DNA of 64,000 bases from Pedobacter sp. W3I1 (GTDB lineage: Bacteria; Bacteroidota; Bacteroidia; Sphingobacteriales; Sphingobacteriaceae), in the NCBI RefSeq assembly GCF_030816015.1, contig NZ_JAUSXN010000001.1, positions 2,542,001 to 2,606,000 on the forward strand. The letters run 5' to 3'. The stretch's first letter is position 1. Each line of letters opens with the position of its first letter. The notes under the pieces were generated by a model that ran no database searches, was not told where the DNA came from, and was given only the letters and a program-made list of their open reading frames with translations. Positions 36,801 through 44,707 of this stretch are shown in pieces. The translations under genes and the position numbers were made by a program.

Positions 36801-37237
36801 GGGACAATTTTCCACGAAAGGCTGAAATTCCACTTTCAGGCAAAGCGAGTGGCATATTTTTTCTTCTCGCCGGAACAACTAACCCGATGCAAAGCAGAAT
36901 GGATAATGGAGAAATTATGGTTCATTATACCGATGGCTCTATTGAAAAACTTCCTTTGCGTAATCCAGAAAATTGGTGGCCAATTGAGCAGGATCTTTTT
37001 ACAGATGGTTTTGCTTTCGATACAAGTGCAGCACGACCAGTCCGCGTGCATCTAAAAACAGGAAAAATCGTAACCGCACAAGACGGCGACAGCTGGAACG
37101 GAAAGGAAATAAAAGGAGGTGCGGCAACAGCATTGGGTATTCAGCTCGATCACAATAAAACACTTGCTAAAGTCACTTTGTCTGCGCTGTGCAATGATGT
37201 GATTATTGGTTTAATGGCTGTGACGTTAGTTCGTTAG
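33836..37237 (+). CDS. DUF4450-like large secreted protein with (alpha/alpha)6-type central domain
   Basis: 1,133 residues, signal peptide cut near LFA-QE. The N-terminal 300 residues are beta-rich. The central part (about 310-730) has six-hairpin glycosidase features: WESPSYMHGAIGWRMRLPGWRGPYTADPLGW, YIDQLLWHFNWTGDLAYVKEMWPVIKRHLAWEK, and NNVVLAEVTHMALANW. The C-terminal 400 residues are beta-sandwich-like. The pattern fits proteins annotated DUF4450 in Bacteroidota pectin loci. A glycoside hydrolase acting on rhamnogalacturonan is a reasonable guess, but I cannot name the reaction or the catalytic residues with confidence. It is co-transcribed with GH28 and the HTCS. Confidence 0.72.
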   Translation: MMMKRFYSFCCCLTLSVTTLFAQELYPPVLKSGTWHNEKASLRYHPEGRDFVIHNGTRRFTRALYGTNTAFRVEAGDLPEFALYMPAMGGNLQFALLDGNSSKWLIKAADITARYRPGSMIYAIKDPILGNGVLHLTVLALSNGDGVVLKARFENVKKGVELLWVFGGASDKKFSRSGDMGVDPESSFYLEKQNCKDNVYTVTKNGFSLQYAKIKKINGTFPAGIRVADAADLSSPLNLDQSKTQQNQVVTGKLKIENGKDFYILIQNPEKDDAPKTWDNATQFMEAEKKRQVLADRILVDTPDPFFNTLGGALAMASDGIWESPSYMHGAIGWRMRLPGWRGPYTADPLGWHDRARIHFNAYAKSQVLSPESGPVLADTVFNLSRSKEAMGTAMFSNGYISREPDGKSIRPHHYDMNLVYIDQLLWHFNWTGDLAYVKEMWPVIKRHLAWEKRVFDPDDNGLYDAYAAIWASDALQYSGGSGTHSSAYNYRANLVAAQLARLINEDPSSYQKEADKILKAMNSQLWMPEKGWYAEYKDALGLQQLHPAAGLWTVYHSIDAEVPDAFQAWQSLRYVDTNIPHIPVRASGLEDKGYYTLSTTNWMPYEWSLNNVVLAEVTHMALANWQSGRTEEAFKLWKSELLASMYIGGSPGNFAQVSRYDAILGESYRDFADPVGINSRALVEGLFGIVPDALNKTLLIRPGLPQEWNHAALNIPDLSFSFKRKGLADTYELLPRFAIRLGLKMRIKARSSQLKSVKINGKEVKWKNVADAIGLPEIEIESAAAKDYLVELTWGSGTISHPKINTAYTLGSKLEVDFGRVKIVKILDPQKVLNNTTTNLGKLSANVQGELGDRTVFAQISNGSFTYWFPICFKLNEGVKKSDHTLDLTSSQWAGKKLETQDLSAYFNDQVSQIFNHKYLSPRPQTTTLQLAWQGIGDWTHPKLKPEINDAGLRKLAGAKGEFSMSSGIVFKTPSDSTSKNIIYTSQWDNFPRKAEIPLSGKASGIFFLLAGTTNPMQSRMDNGEIMVHYTDGSIEKLPLRNPENWWPIEQDLFTDGFAFDTSAARPVRVHLKTGKIVTAQDGDSWNGKEIKGGAATALGIQLDHNKTLAKVTLSALCNDVIIGLMAVTLVR

Positions 37238-37247
37238 TTTTTGAATA

Positions 37248-40200
37248 ATGTGTTATAAAAACTGGATATCGAGAAAAATAATAGTGCTGATCATAATGAT
37301 TTGCTTATCTTTTTTCTCTGTATTTGCGCAGTTGAAAAGCAATATAGCCCATTATTCTACTGAAGATGGACTTTCGCACGATGGTGTGCTTTGCATTACC
37401 CAAGACCGCGATGGTTTTATGTGGTTTGGTACTTTTGATGGTTTAAACCGTTTTGATGGAACCAATTTTGTGGTTTACAAAAGCAGACCAGGCGATACTT
37501 CAAACCTGCGTTCCAATAAAATAAGAGAAATTGTGGAGGATAAATCTGGTTATTTGTGGGTGAAAACCTACGATTTTAAGATTTATCGTTTTGATAAACG
37601 TACGGAGCAATTTTTGCCGGTATCTGATGGTCCTTTTAAGTCATTTTTTAAAGATCAGGTCATTATAGATCAGGTAGTGCCCGATTCCAAAAATGGGGTT
37701 TGGTTGTTAACCGAAAATCAAGGTCTTTTATATGCTGCAAATAACTCAAAAGGGCAACCAGTTGTTATTCAGTTCGCTAAAATGCAGCAATCTGCACGAC
37801 AGATTAAAGGAAATGCTGTAAAATTCAGGTATCTCGATGAAAAACAGCGGATCTGGATAGGCACTGAAGGTGGATTAAACTGTCTGCAACGAAACCCTAA
37901 CGGAGATTATCAAGTGGTCAGGTTTGAGCCAGCGGTAGAAAAAATGCTTTCTTCATTTGCTATTAATTGCGTTGCACAGAGCAAAGAATCACTTTATTTT
38001 GGTACCAGTGATGGGAATTTATTAATCTATGACCTCAGAACACAGTCTTTTCAGATTAGGCAGATTAGCAAGGGAACGGCCTTTAATTCCATTTGTTATT
38101 CAAAAGCAGGTTTGCTTTACATTTCAACCAAAGGTAAAGGCATGCTTACGGTAGATCCGATCAGTTTTAAAGTTAGCGGATCTGGTACAAACGAAAGTTA
38201 TTTATCTCTTTACGAAGATCGGTCAGGTTTGATTTGGATCGAGCCACAGGAAAACGGTATTGTAAAATATGATCCTAGAACGCAGCAGTATAAATATTTT
38301 AGCCAAAAAAGGGATTTCAACTTTTCAAGCCGCGATTATAGTGTGGTTGCAGACGCAAACAGTGTATTATGGGTGAGCATGAAAGGTGGTGGTTTTGGTT
38401 ATTACAATCCACAGCGTGATGAGATTGATTATTTTTATGATCAACCGGGTTCTTCAGATCAAAAATTCTCCAATATCATCACCAGTTTATACCTGGACCG
38501 TACTGGTACGCTATGGATGAGCGCAAGGGATGGCGGAATTAACAAAGTGGTTTCACTCACTGATAAGTTTAATTATCATCGTTTGGCTGATAATCCCAAA
38601 AACCGCTCAGAGAATGAAGTAAGGGCCATGATGCATGATCAGAAGGGCCGTTTATGGATCTGTAGTAAAGACGGCCAGGTTCGGGTTTACGAAAATGAAA
38701 AAGAAGTTGCTGTTTTCGGAAAAGGAAATAAAATTGGCACGGTTTACAGCATCATAGAAGATAGCAAAGGTAATGTCTGGTTAGGCACCAAGGGTGATGG
38801 TTTGTTTAAAGCAACACCAACTGATCAAAAACGCAATCTTTATATCATCAGGAATTTTAGAAATGATCCGAGAGATGTAAATAGCCTGAGTAGTGATCTG
38901 GTTTACTCGGTTATTGAAGATTCGAGAGGGCGGATCTGGGTAGGCACATTGGGCGGTGGGATTAACCTTTTGAGTAATATCAATGGTAAAGAAGGTTTTA
39001 AGAATTTTTATAATGCTTTTCATAATTACCCTTTTGGTTGGGCCAAGGTAATCAGGTACCTGTTGGAAGATAACGGCGGTAGGATATGGATTGGAACGAG
39101 CAATGGCTTGCTGTTGTTTGATCCGAACAAGCCGGTTGCCAATGGTTACCGGTTTTTATCTTACCGTAAAATCCGCGGGGACCATGCCAGTTTGGGCAAC
39201 AACAGCGTGCAGTATATTTATAAGGATAAGATCGGTGGAATCTGGATCGGTACTTTTGGTGGGGGATTGAACAAAGTAATTATCGATCAGAAAAATCCAG
39301 ATAGATTACGTTTTGAAGTTTTTACCACACAAAATGGCTTAGCAAATGATGTGTTATTAGGGATGAGTGGTGATAAGGATGGAAATATCTGGATTGCCAC
39401 TGAACGCGGTTTATCCAAATTTAATCCAAAGAACAAGACATTTAAAAACTACGATTCTTTTGATGGATTGCCAAAAGTTGGCTTCTCTGAAGCGACGTGT
39501 TTTACAGCAGGTAACGGGCAGCTCTATTTTGGTCTTACCGATGGCTACATCAAATTTAATCCTTCAAAAATTGCCGATCAGCGCACTTCGGCAAAAATGG
39601 CACTGACCAGAATTCAGCTGTACTACAAAGATATTGATCCCGGAGCTAAAGATTCGCCACTAAAATATACCATTAACGAAACAGAATCGCTCCAGCTCAA
39701 TTACGATCAAAATGTAATCAGCATTGATTATACGGTGCTCGATTACCGTGCCTCCAACAAAATAACCTATGCCTATAAGCTCGAAGGTTTTGATAAAACC
39801 TGGCATCAGGTAAACGATCTGCGCAGGGCAACCTACACCAATATTCCGCCTGGAAGTTATACTTTTAAAGTGCGGGCCACAAATGATGACCTTTTTTCAA
39901 GTCTGCCAGAAAAAACACTGGAGATTATCGTACATCCGCCTTTTTATTTAAGTTGGGTTGCCTATCTGATCTACTTTTTCTTAGCCATTGTTGTTGCCGT
40001 TTTGGCTCGAAGGATTATTGTAACCATGATCAGGTTACGCAATAAGGTGTTGGTAGAACAGAAATTGACAGAAGTAAAACTCTCTTTTTTTACCAATATC
40101 TCACACGAATTGAGAACGCCATTAACGTTAATTGTAAGTCCGCTGGAAGAAATATCACGTAACGAGCAATTATCAGATAAAGGCAGGGAATTTATCAATG

Positions 40201-41651
40201 TAATCCACCGCAATGCCAACCGCATGATCAGGTTTACCAATCAACTGCTTGATTTTAGAAAGCTGCAGAATGGTAAAATGCAGCTTAATGTTGCCGAAAT
40301 CGATGTGGTAGCCTTATCAAGAGAGGTAGCCAGCCACTTTTCTGCCATGGCCGAAGAAAAGCACATTGATTTTAATGTTTTTGCTGATCAACCAAAGGTT
40401 TTTGCCTGGGCAGATGGCGAGAAGATTGAAATTATCCTATATAATTTGCTTTCGAACGCCTTTAAGTTTACGCCAGCACATCGAAAAATATGGATGGAGA
40501 TTAAAACAGAAGAAGAAACAGGCGACATATTGATGCACATTGTTGATGAGGGTAAAGGCATTTCTGTAGATAAACTTGAAGAAATATTTGAGATCTATCA
40601 CGAAGAAAGTATCACCGCAGATACCAATTTAAAAGGAACGGGAATTGGATTAGCGCTGGCCCGTGGATTGGCCTTAAGTCACCACGGTAAGCTTTGGGCT
40701 GAGCAACATAGCAGCGGCGGAATGATCTTTACCCTTCAACTAAAACCTGGATATGCACATTTTGATGCTTCGGAGGTGAATTTTACTGAAAAGCAGGATA
40801 TAATTGAACCAATAGATTTAGCCTTGCCGGTAGAAAACCTTATCCTGTCAACTCATGCAAATAAAAACGGACTTCATCCGCAACTCTTAATTGTTGAGGA
40901 TAATCCCGATCTGAGAAACTTTTTGGAGCTTCGATTTAAAGATCGGTATCGGGTAAGCACTGCTGGTGATGGCGCTGAAGGTTTTGAAATGGCCCTTTCC
41001 ATTCTGCCCGACCTCATAATCAGCGATGTGATGATGCCTAAAATGGATGGCATTCAAATGCTCGACCAGTTAAAAAATGAAGCCGCTACAAGCCATATCC
41101 CTGTAATTTTACTAACGGCTAAATCTTCTATCGAAAGTAGAATTGAAGGTTTGAAATATGGTGCAGATATTTATTTAACCAAACCTTTCAATACCGATTT
41201 CCTGTCGGCAGCCATTGATAATTTAATCCGTTCCAGAAGAAAACTATTCGAACAGCTCTCCAATAAACAAGATCAACGTATTGTAACACTTCAACCGGAT
41301 GAAATTGTAATTACCTCGAAAGATGAAACGTTTTTAAAAGAAATTATAAAAATCGTAGAAGAGGGCATGGTACAAGCCGATTTTAACATTGATGAGGTGG
41401 CTACTGCGATTGGTATGGGCCGAACAACATTCTATAAAAAACTAAAAAGCCTGACTTCACTGAGTCCTGTAGAATTTGTACGTGATATGCGTTTAAAACG
41501 TAGTAAACAGTTGTTAGATTCAGGCGAATTCACTGTTTCTGACGCAGGTTATTTATCAGGTTTTAACAGTTTGCCTTATTTCAGTACCTGTTTTAAGGAG
41601 AAATACGGTGCTTCACCATCGGCTTATCTTAAAACAATCGTGCATAGCTAA
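37248..41651 (+). CDS. Hybrid two-component system regulator (HTCS) of the pectin locus, intact
   Basis: 1,467 residues in one frame. Order: N-terminal signal/anchor (about 8-28), two seven-bladed regulator propellers (about 30-770; repeated LWIGT-x-GGGLN), Y_Y_Y domain (about 812-890), membrane helix (about 903-925), HisKA with His953 (SHELRTP), HATPase (about 1060-1175, GTGIGLALARG), receiver with phosphoacceptor Asp1260 (LIISDVMMPKMDG), and AraC HTH (about 1365-1465). It would sense a pectin-derived oligosaccharide in the periplasm and activate this locus. It starts 10 bases after the DUF4450-like gene, so it is encoded with two of its likely targets rather than alone. It gives an intact in-window comparison for the split HTCS at 936-5019. 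Confidence 0.95.
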   Translation: MCYKNWISRKIIVLIIMICLSFFSVFAQLKSNIAHYSTEDGLSHDGVLCITQDRDGFMWFGTFDGLNRFDGTNFVVYKSRPGDTSNLRSNKIREIVEDKSGYLWVKTYDFKIYRFDKRTEQFLPVSDGPFKSFFKDQVIIDQVVPDSKNGVWLLTENQGLLYAANNSKGQPVVIQFAKMQQSARQIKGNAVKFRYLDEKQRIWIGTEGGLNCLQRNPNGDYQVVRFEPAVEKMLSSFAINCVAQSKESLYFGTSDGNLLIYDLRTQSFQIRQISKGTAFNSICYSKAGLLYISTKGKGMLTVDPISFKVSGSGTNESYLSLYEDRSGLIWIEPQENGIVKYDPRTQQYKYFSQKRDFNFSSRDYSVVADANSVLWVSMKGGGFGYYNPQRDEIDYFYDQPGSSDQKFSNIITSLYLDRTGTLWMSARDGGINKVVSLTDKFNYHRLADNPKNRSENEVRAMMHDQKGRLWICSKDGQVRVYENEKEVAVFGKGNKIGTVYSIIEDSKGNVWLGTKGDGLFKATPTDQKRNLYIIRNFRNDPRDVNSLSSDLVYSVIEDSRGRIWVGTLGGGINLLSNINGKEGFKNFYNAFHNYPFGWAKVIRYLLEDNGGRIWIGTSNGLLLFDPNKPVANGYRFLSYRKIRGDHASLGNNSVQYIYKDKIGGIWIGTFGGGLNKVIIDQKNPDRLRFEVFTTQNGLANDVLLGMSGDKDGNIWIATERGLSKFNPKNKTFKNYDSFDGLPKVGFSEATCFTAGNGQLYFGLTDGYIKFNPSKIADQRTSAKMALTRIQLYYKDIDPGAKDSPLKYTINETESLQLNYDQNVISIDYTVLDYRASNKITYAYKLEGFDKTWHQVNDLRRATYTNIPPGSYTFKVRATNDDLFSSLPEKTLEIIVHPPFYLSWVAYLIYFFLAIVVAVLARRIIVTMIRLRNKVLVEQKLTEVKLSFFTNISHELRTPLTLIVSPLEEISRNEQLSDKGREFINVIHRNANRMIRFTNQLLDFRKLQNGKMQLNVAEIDVVALSREVASHFSAMAEEKHIDFNVFADQPKVFAWADGEKIEIILYNLLSNAFKFTPAHRKIWMEIKTEEETGDILMHIVDEGKGISVDKLEEIFEIYHEESITADTNLKGTGIGLALARGLALSHHGKLWAEQHSSGGMIFTLQLKPGYAHFDASEVNFTEKQDIIEPIDLALPVENLILSTHANKNGLHPQLLIVEDNPDLRNFLELRFKDRYRVSTAGDGAEGFEMALSILPDLIISDVMMPKMDGIQMLDQLKNEAATSHIPVILLTAKSSIESRIEGLKYGADIYLTKPFNTDFLSAAIDNLIRSRRKLFEQLSNKQDQRIVTLQPDEIVITSKDETFLKEIIKIVEEGMVQADFNIDEVATAIGMGRTTFYKKLKSLTSLSPVEFVRDMRLKRSKQLLDSGEFTVSDAGYLSGFNSLPYFSTCFKEKYGASPSAYLKTIVHS

Positions 41652-41666
41652 TTACTGTTGTTTTGC

Positions 41667-42111
41667 TCTGCGGTAATCTGCGAAATCAGCGGGAACAAAT
41701 TTAGTATTTACAGTTTATTCTCCCGCAGATTAAAAAGATACCCGTAGATTTTATTGATGTTTTTTATTCTGCGGTAATCTGCGAAATCAGCGGGAACCAA
41801 AACAGTTAATGTCATTAAGTTAAGCGCTTCGGTCGTCAGTCTGAGCATAGTCGAAGACTACTTGAGATAGATAAATCGCAAATAAATGCCCTTCAACTAC
41901 GCTATCAATGGTAGATATTAAAGATGGTCGTCATCTCGACCGGAGCAACGCGTAGTGGAGAGATCTTTGGACTATATTAAAAGATCTCTCCACTACGGTC
42001 GAGATGACGATTCATTGTAAACCTGTCGTCCGGCTCCCGCAGATTAAAAAGATACCCGCAGATTTTAATGATGTTTTTTATTCTGCGGTAATCTGCGAAA
42101 TCAGCGTGAAA
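41667..42111. repeat. Composite intergenic repeat: three direct repeats around a long palindrome
   Basis: A 30-base unit (tctgcggtaatctgcgaaat plus cagcgggaac) occurs at 41667-41696 and 41768-41797, and in slightly changed form at 42082-42111. A longer unit of about 75 bases, starting cccgcagattaaaaagatac, occurs at 41722-41797 and 42037-42111. Between them are a palindrome fragment at about 41832-41907 and an 82-base inverted repeat at 41928-42009 that is a second copy of the one at 17795. The stretch lies between the HTCS operon and the FAS1/SusC operon. No gene is supported here. Confidence 0.8.
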
Positions 42112-42189
42112 CTACCTTCAAAACCACTTATTCACCAAATAACGAAAGTAATTCGTCAATTTCTGAAAACTCATTTTAGTGGTTTGAGA

Positions 42190-42197
42190 TAGATTTG
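42190..42197 (+). promoter_or_regulatory. Possible -7 promoter element (TAGATTTG)
   Basis: A TAnnTTTG match lies in the 195-base stretch between the repeats and the first ORF of the pectin uptake operon. It would give a leader of about 100 bases before 42306. No clear -33 box is visible. Confidence 0.3.
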
Positions 42198-42305
42198 TAT
42201 TGAATAACCAAATATATAACTGAACAAATAAGCCGATAGCTTAAAGATTTACATTGAATTTTATTGAGGAATATCAGTCTATGATATCCTGGTTTTAGCG
42301 CTGAA

Positions 42306-42395
42306 ATGAAAAGACAATTTTATTTCGCCACCGCTTTGCTGTATTCAATTTTTCTCTTCAGCCTCTGCTTGTTTAAACCTGTACTAACCAAATAA
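42306..42395 (+). CDS. 29-residue hydrophobic leader-type ORF
   Basis: ATG at 42306 opens MKRQFYFATALLYSIFLFSL..., ending at TAA 42393-42395, three bases before the ATG of the FAS1 lipoprotein gene. It has the charge-then-hydrophobic layout of a signal peptide but nothing after it. It could be a translated leader, a small membrane peptide, or chance. The tight spacing to the next gene argues that ribosomes could pass from one to the other. Confidence 0.35.
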   Translation: MKRQFYFATALLYSIFLFSLCLFKPVLTK

Positions 42396-42398
42396 TCT

Positions 42399-44678
42399 AT
42401 GACCAGACTTTTTACAAGTTCGTGTTGTTTTCTATTTTTTCTGGCCGTTTTATCGGGGTGCCAGAAAAAAGAATTTGATGCATTTTATGAGCGCCCGGCA
42501 GGTTTGGGAGATCCCATTTACCAACAGCTTGAAGCCAGGGGCAATTTTAAACATTTAACCGCAGTAATTGACAAAGCGGGTTATAAAGATATTTTAAGTA
42601 AAACAGGCTGGTGGACTTTTTTTGCACCAAATGATGGTGCTTTCGAACGTTTTTTTAAAGATCAGAACATAAAAGGTACTGCTGAGATCAGCGATTCGAT
42701 GGCTACCTCTATCGTAAAATATGCCCTGGTATACAATGCTTACCGTAAAGACCAGTTGAGTAACTACCAAATGGCCGGAGGAGCAGAAACTGGGCTTGGT
42801 TTTGCCTTTAAAAGAAAAACCGCTTATTACGATTGGGTACAACAAAAAGGTGATGCTGCACACGGAAAAGTTATTGCCACCAATAGGAATGTGCAATCGG
42901 TTAGGGGCGTAAATACTTCTGCCTATATAGATGGCGATAACAACAATAAATACATCCCTTACTTTACCACCGCATTTATGACAACAGGTGGCATGAGCCC
43001 TGCAGATTATAATGTGTTTTATCCAGGTTCTGCTTACAATGGATTCAATGTAGCCGCTGCAGCAGTGGTGAATATGGATATCAGCGCCGAGAATGGAATG
43101 ATACACGAAGTAGACCGCGTTACGATGCCTTTAAAAAGTATCGATCAGTACATCAGTACCAATGCCAATTACAGCGAATTTAAAGCACTGCTCGATTCCC
43201 TAAAATTTTATGTTTCTAATGCCTATCAAACCCACCGCAACTTTGTAGCTACAGGCATTTCTGATTCAGTTTATGTAAAAGGATATAACGGTTTACTGGC
43301 TTACTCCATCAACAATGAAAATTATCAGCAACCCGGCGTAAACAGTTATCTGGCAAACGAATCTCAAAAATCAAGCTGGACAATCATGGCGCCAACCAAT
43401 GATGCATTTAGGGCTTACCGGAAAAAAATATTGGCCAAGTATGGCAATTCATTCTTTAAAAACACTCCACCCAGTATTGTGATCGATTTTATCAATTCTC
43501 ATATGTGGCCAACAGCTTTATGGCCAGGCAAATTTGCACAAGGCCAAAATTACCTGCTCGAAACCACAACCTTGAATTTTGATAATGCCGTTGATAAGCA
43601 GGTATTAAGCAATGCTGTTTTTTATGGTGTAAACCAGGCTCATAGTTCGAACGTTTTCAGGACGGTTTACGGCGTTCCATACCTCGATCCAACAACCAAC
43701 CTTACTTTATTGGTTTATGCGGATGGAGGCTCGGGCGTTAAAATCTATACGACACAACCAGGCGTAAGGCAAACTTTACTGGTAATGCCCGATGCTGTTG
43801 TAACAGCAGCTGGCTACCGTTATAACGAAGGCAGTATTGGCACAACAACCACAGCCTGGGGATATCGAACCTCACAAACAGCAAGTTATTCACACAACCA
43901 GATTTACCGCGATAATGCATTCCGTTTGTTTAAGACAGGTGTTTTGCTTACGCCAACTGGCGAATTAACCAGTTTAGGCGGTTCAGGTATTGTTGAAAGT
44001 CAGAGTGGCGATTATGTTCGCTACCGCAATGGAAAAATCCAGACCAGTGGAACTGTAGATACCGGTGTTGATATCAATGTGACCAAAACAGACGCCACTT
44101 CTGTAAATGGCATTGTATATTATGTTGATGCACCTTTGGCATTTACTGATAAAAACGTAGGTCAGCACCTGCAAAATCTGGCTACGAGTGATCCTGCACG
44201 TTTTTCGTCTTTCTACTGGTTTGTTTCAACCTCTTCATTGTACAATGCTACCACCAAGGCCATATCGGGCATGAATACGGGGATTGATAATAAATATACT
44301 CTATTGGTGCCCGATAATGCAGCCATTACACAGGCGATTAAAGATGGATTATTACCCGGAACCAAAGCTACAGGCGCTTTGCCGACAGCTGCACCAACGG
44401 CAGAAGCTCAAAAAGATTTAGTAAGAAAATTTATCCTCTACCATATCATCAATGGCGAATCGGTTGCGGTTGATGGTAAAAAAGCCGATAACTATTTAAC
44501 CCTGCTACAAACAGAATCAGGAGATAATACGCTGCTGAATATTCTGAACCAGCCAAGCAATCTGATTATCACCGATCGGGCAGGGCGCACCACGCAGGTC
44601 AATTTCAGTTCAAGTAACCAGCTCTCCAACCGTACGCTGATCCATTCCATTTCCAATTATCTCAATTACAATAAGTAA
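42399..44678 (+). CDS. FAS1 (fasciclin)-domain lipoprotein, three FAS1-like regions
   Basis: 759 residues, lipobox VLSGC at about residue 20, so probably outer-membrane anchored. FAS1 features: HLTAVIDKAGYKDILSKTGWWTFFAPNDGAFERFF (first repeat, about 50-245, closing with GMIHEVDRV). A second repeat runs about 250-440 (TIMAPTNDAFRAYRKKI), and a third, more divergent, about 590-755 (YTLLVPDNAAITQAI ... RTLIHSISNYL). FAS1 domains are adhesion or binding modules. Placed at the head of the operon, directly before susC, this is a candidate surface glycan-binding protein of the pectin locus. The binding role is inferred from context. Confidence 0.88.
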   Translation: MTRLFTSSCCFLFFLAVLSGCQKKEFDAFYERPAGLGDPIYQQLEARGNFKHLTAVIDKAGYKDILSKTGWWTFFAPNDGAFERFFKDQNIKGTAEISDSMATSIVKYALVYNAYRKDQLSNYQMAGGAETGLGFAFKRKTAYYDWVQQKGDAAHGKVIATNRNVQSVRGVNTSAYIDGDNNNKYIPYFTTAFMTTGGMSPADYNVFYPGSAYNGFNVAAAAVVNMDISAENGMIHEVDRVTMPLKSIDQYISTNANYSEFKALLDSLKFYVSNAYQTHRNFVATGISDSVYVKGYNGLLAYSINNENYQQPGVNSYLANESQKSSWTIMAPTNDAFRAYRKKILAKYGNSFFKNTPPSIVIDFINSHMWPTALWPGKFAQGQNYLLETTTLNFDNAVDKQVLSNAVFYGVNQAHSSNVFRTVYGVPYLDPTTNLTLLVYADGGSGVKIYTTQPGVRQTLLVMPDAVVTAAGYRYNEGSIGTTTTAWGYRTSQTASYSHNQIYRDNAFRLFKTGVLLTPTGELTSLGGSGIVESQSGDYVRYRNGKIQTSGTVDTGVDINVTKTDATSVNGIVYYVDAPLAFTDKNVGQHLQNLATSDPARFSSFYWFVSTSSLYNATTKAISGMNTGIDNKYTLLVPDNAAITQAIKDGLLPGTKATGALPTAAPTAEAQKDLVRKFILYHIINGESVAVDGKKADNYLTLLQTESGDNTLLNILNQPSNLIITDRAGRTTQVNFSSSNQLSNRTLIHSISNYLNYNK

Positions 44679-44707
44679 CACTTACAGATAAAATTAGATT
44701 ATATAAG

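Noticed and set aside
41667..42111. Repeats as a CRISPR array
   Set aside because: Only three irregularly spaced copies, no uniform spacers, no cas genes; the units are inverted-repeat elements.
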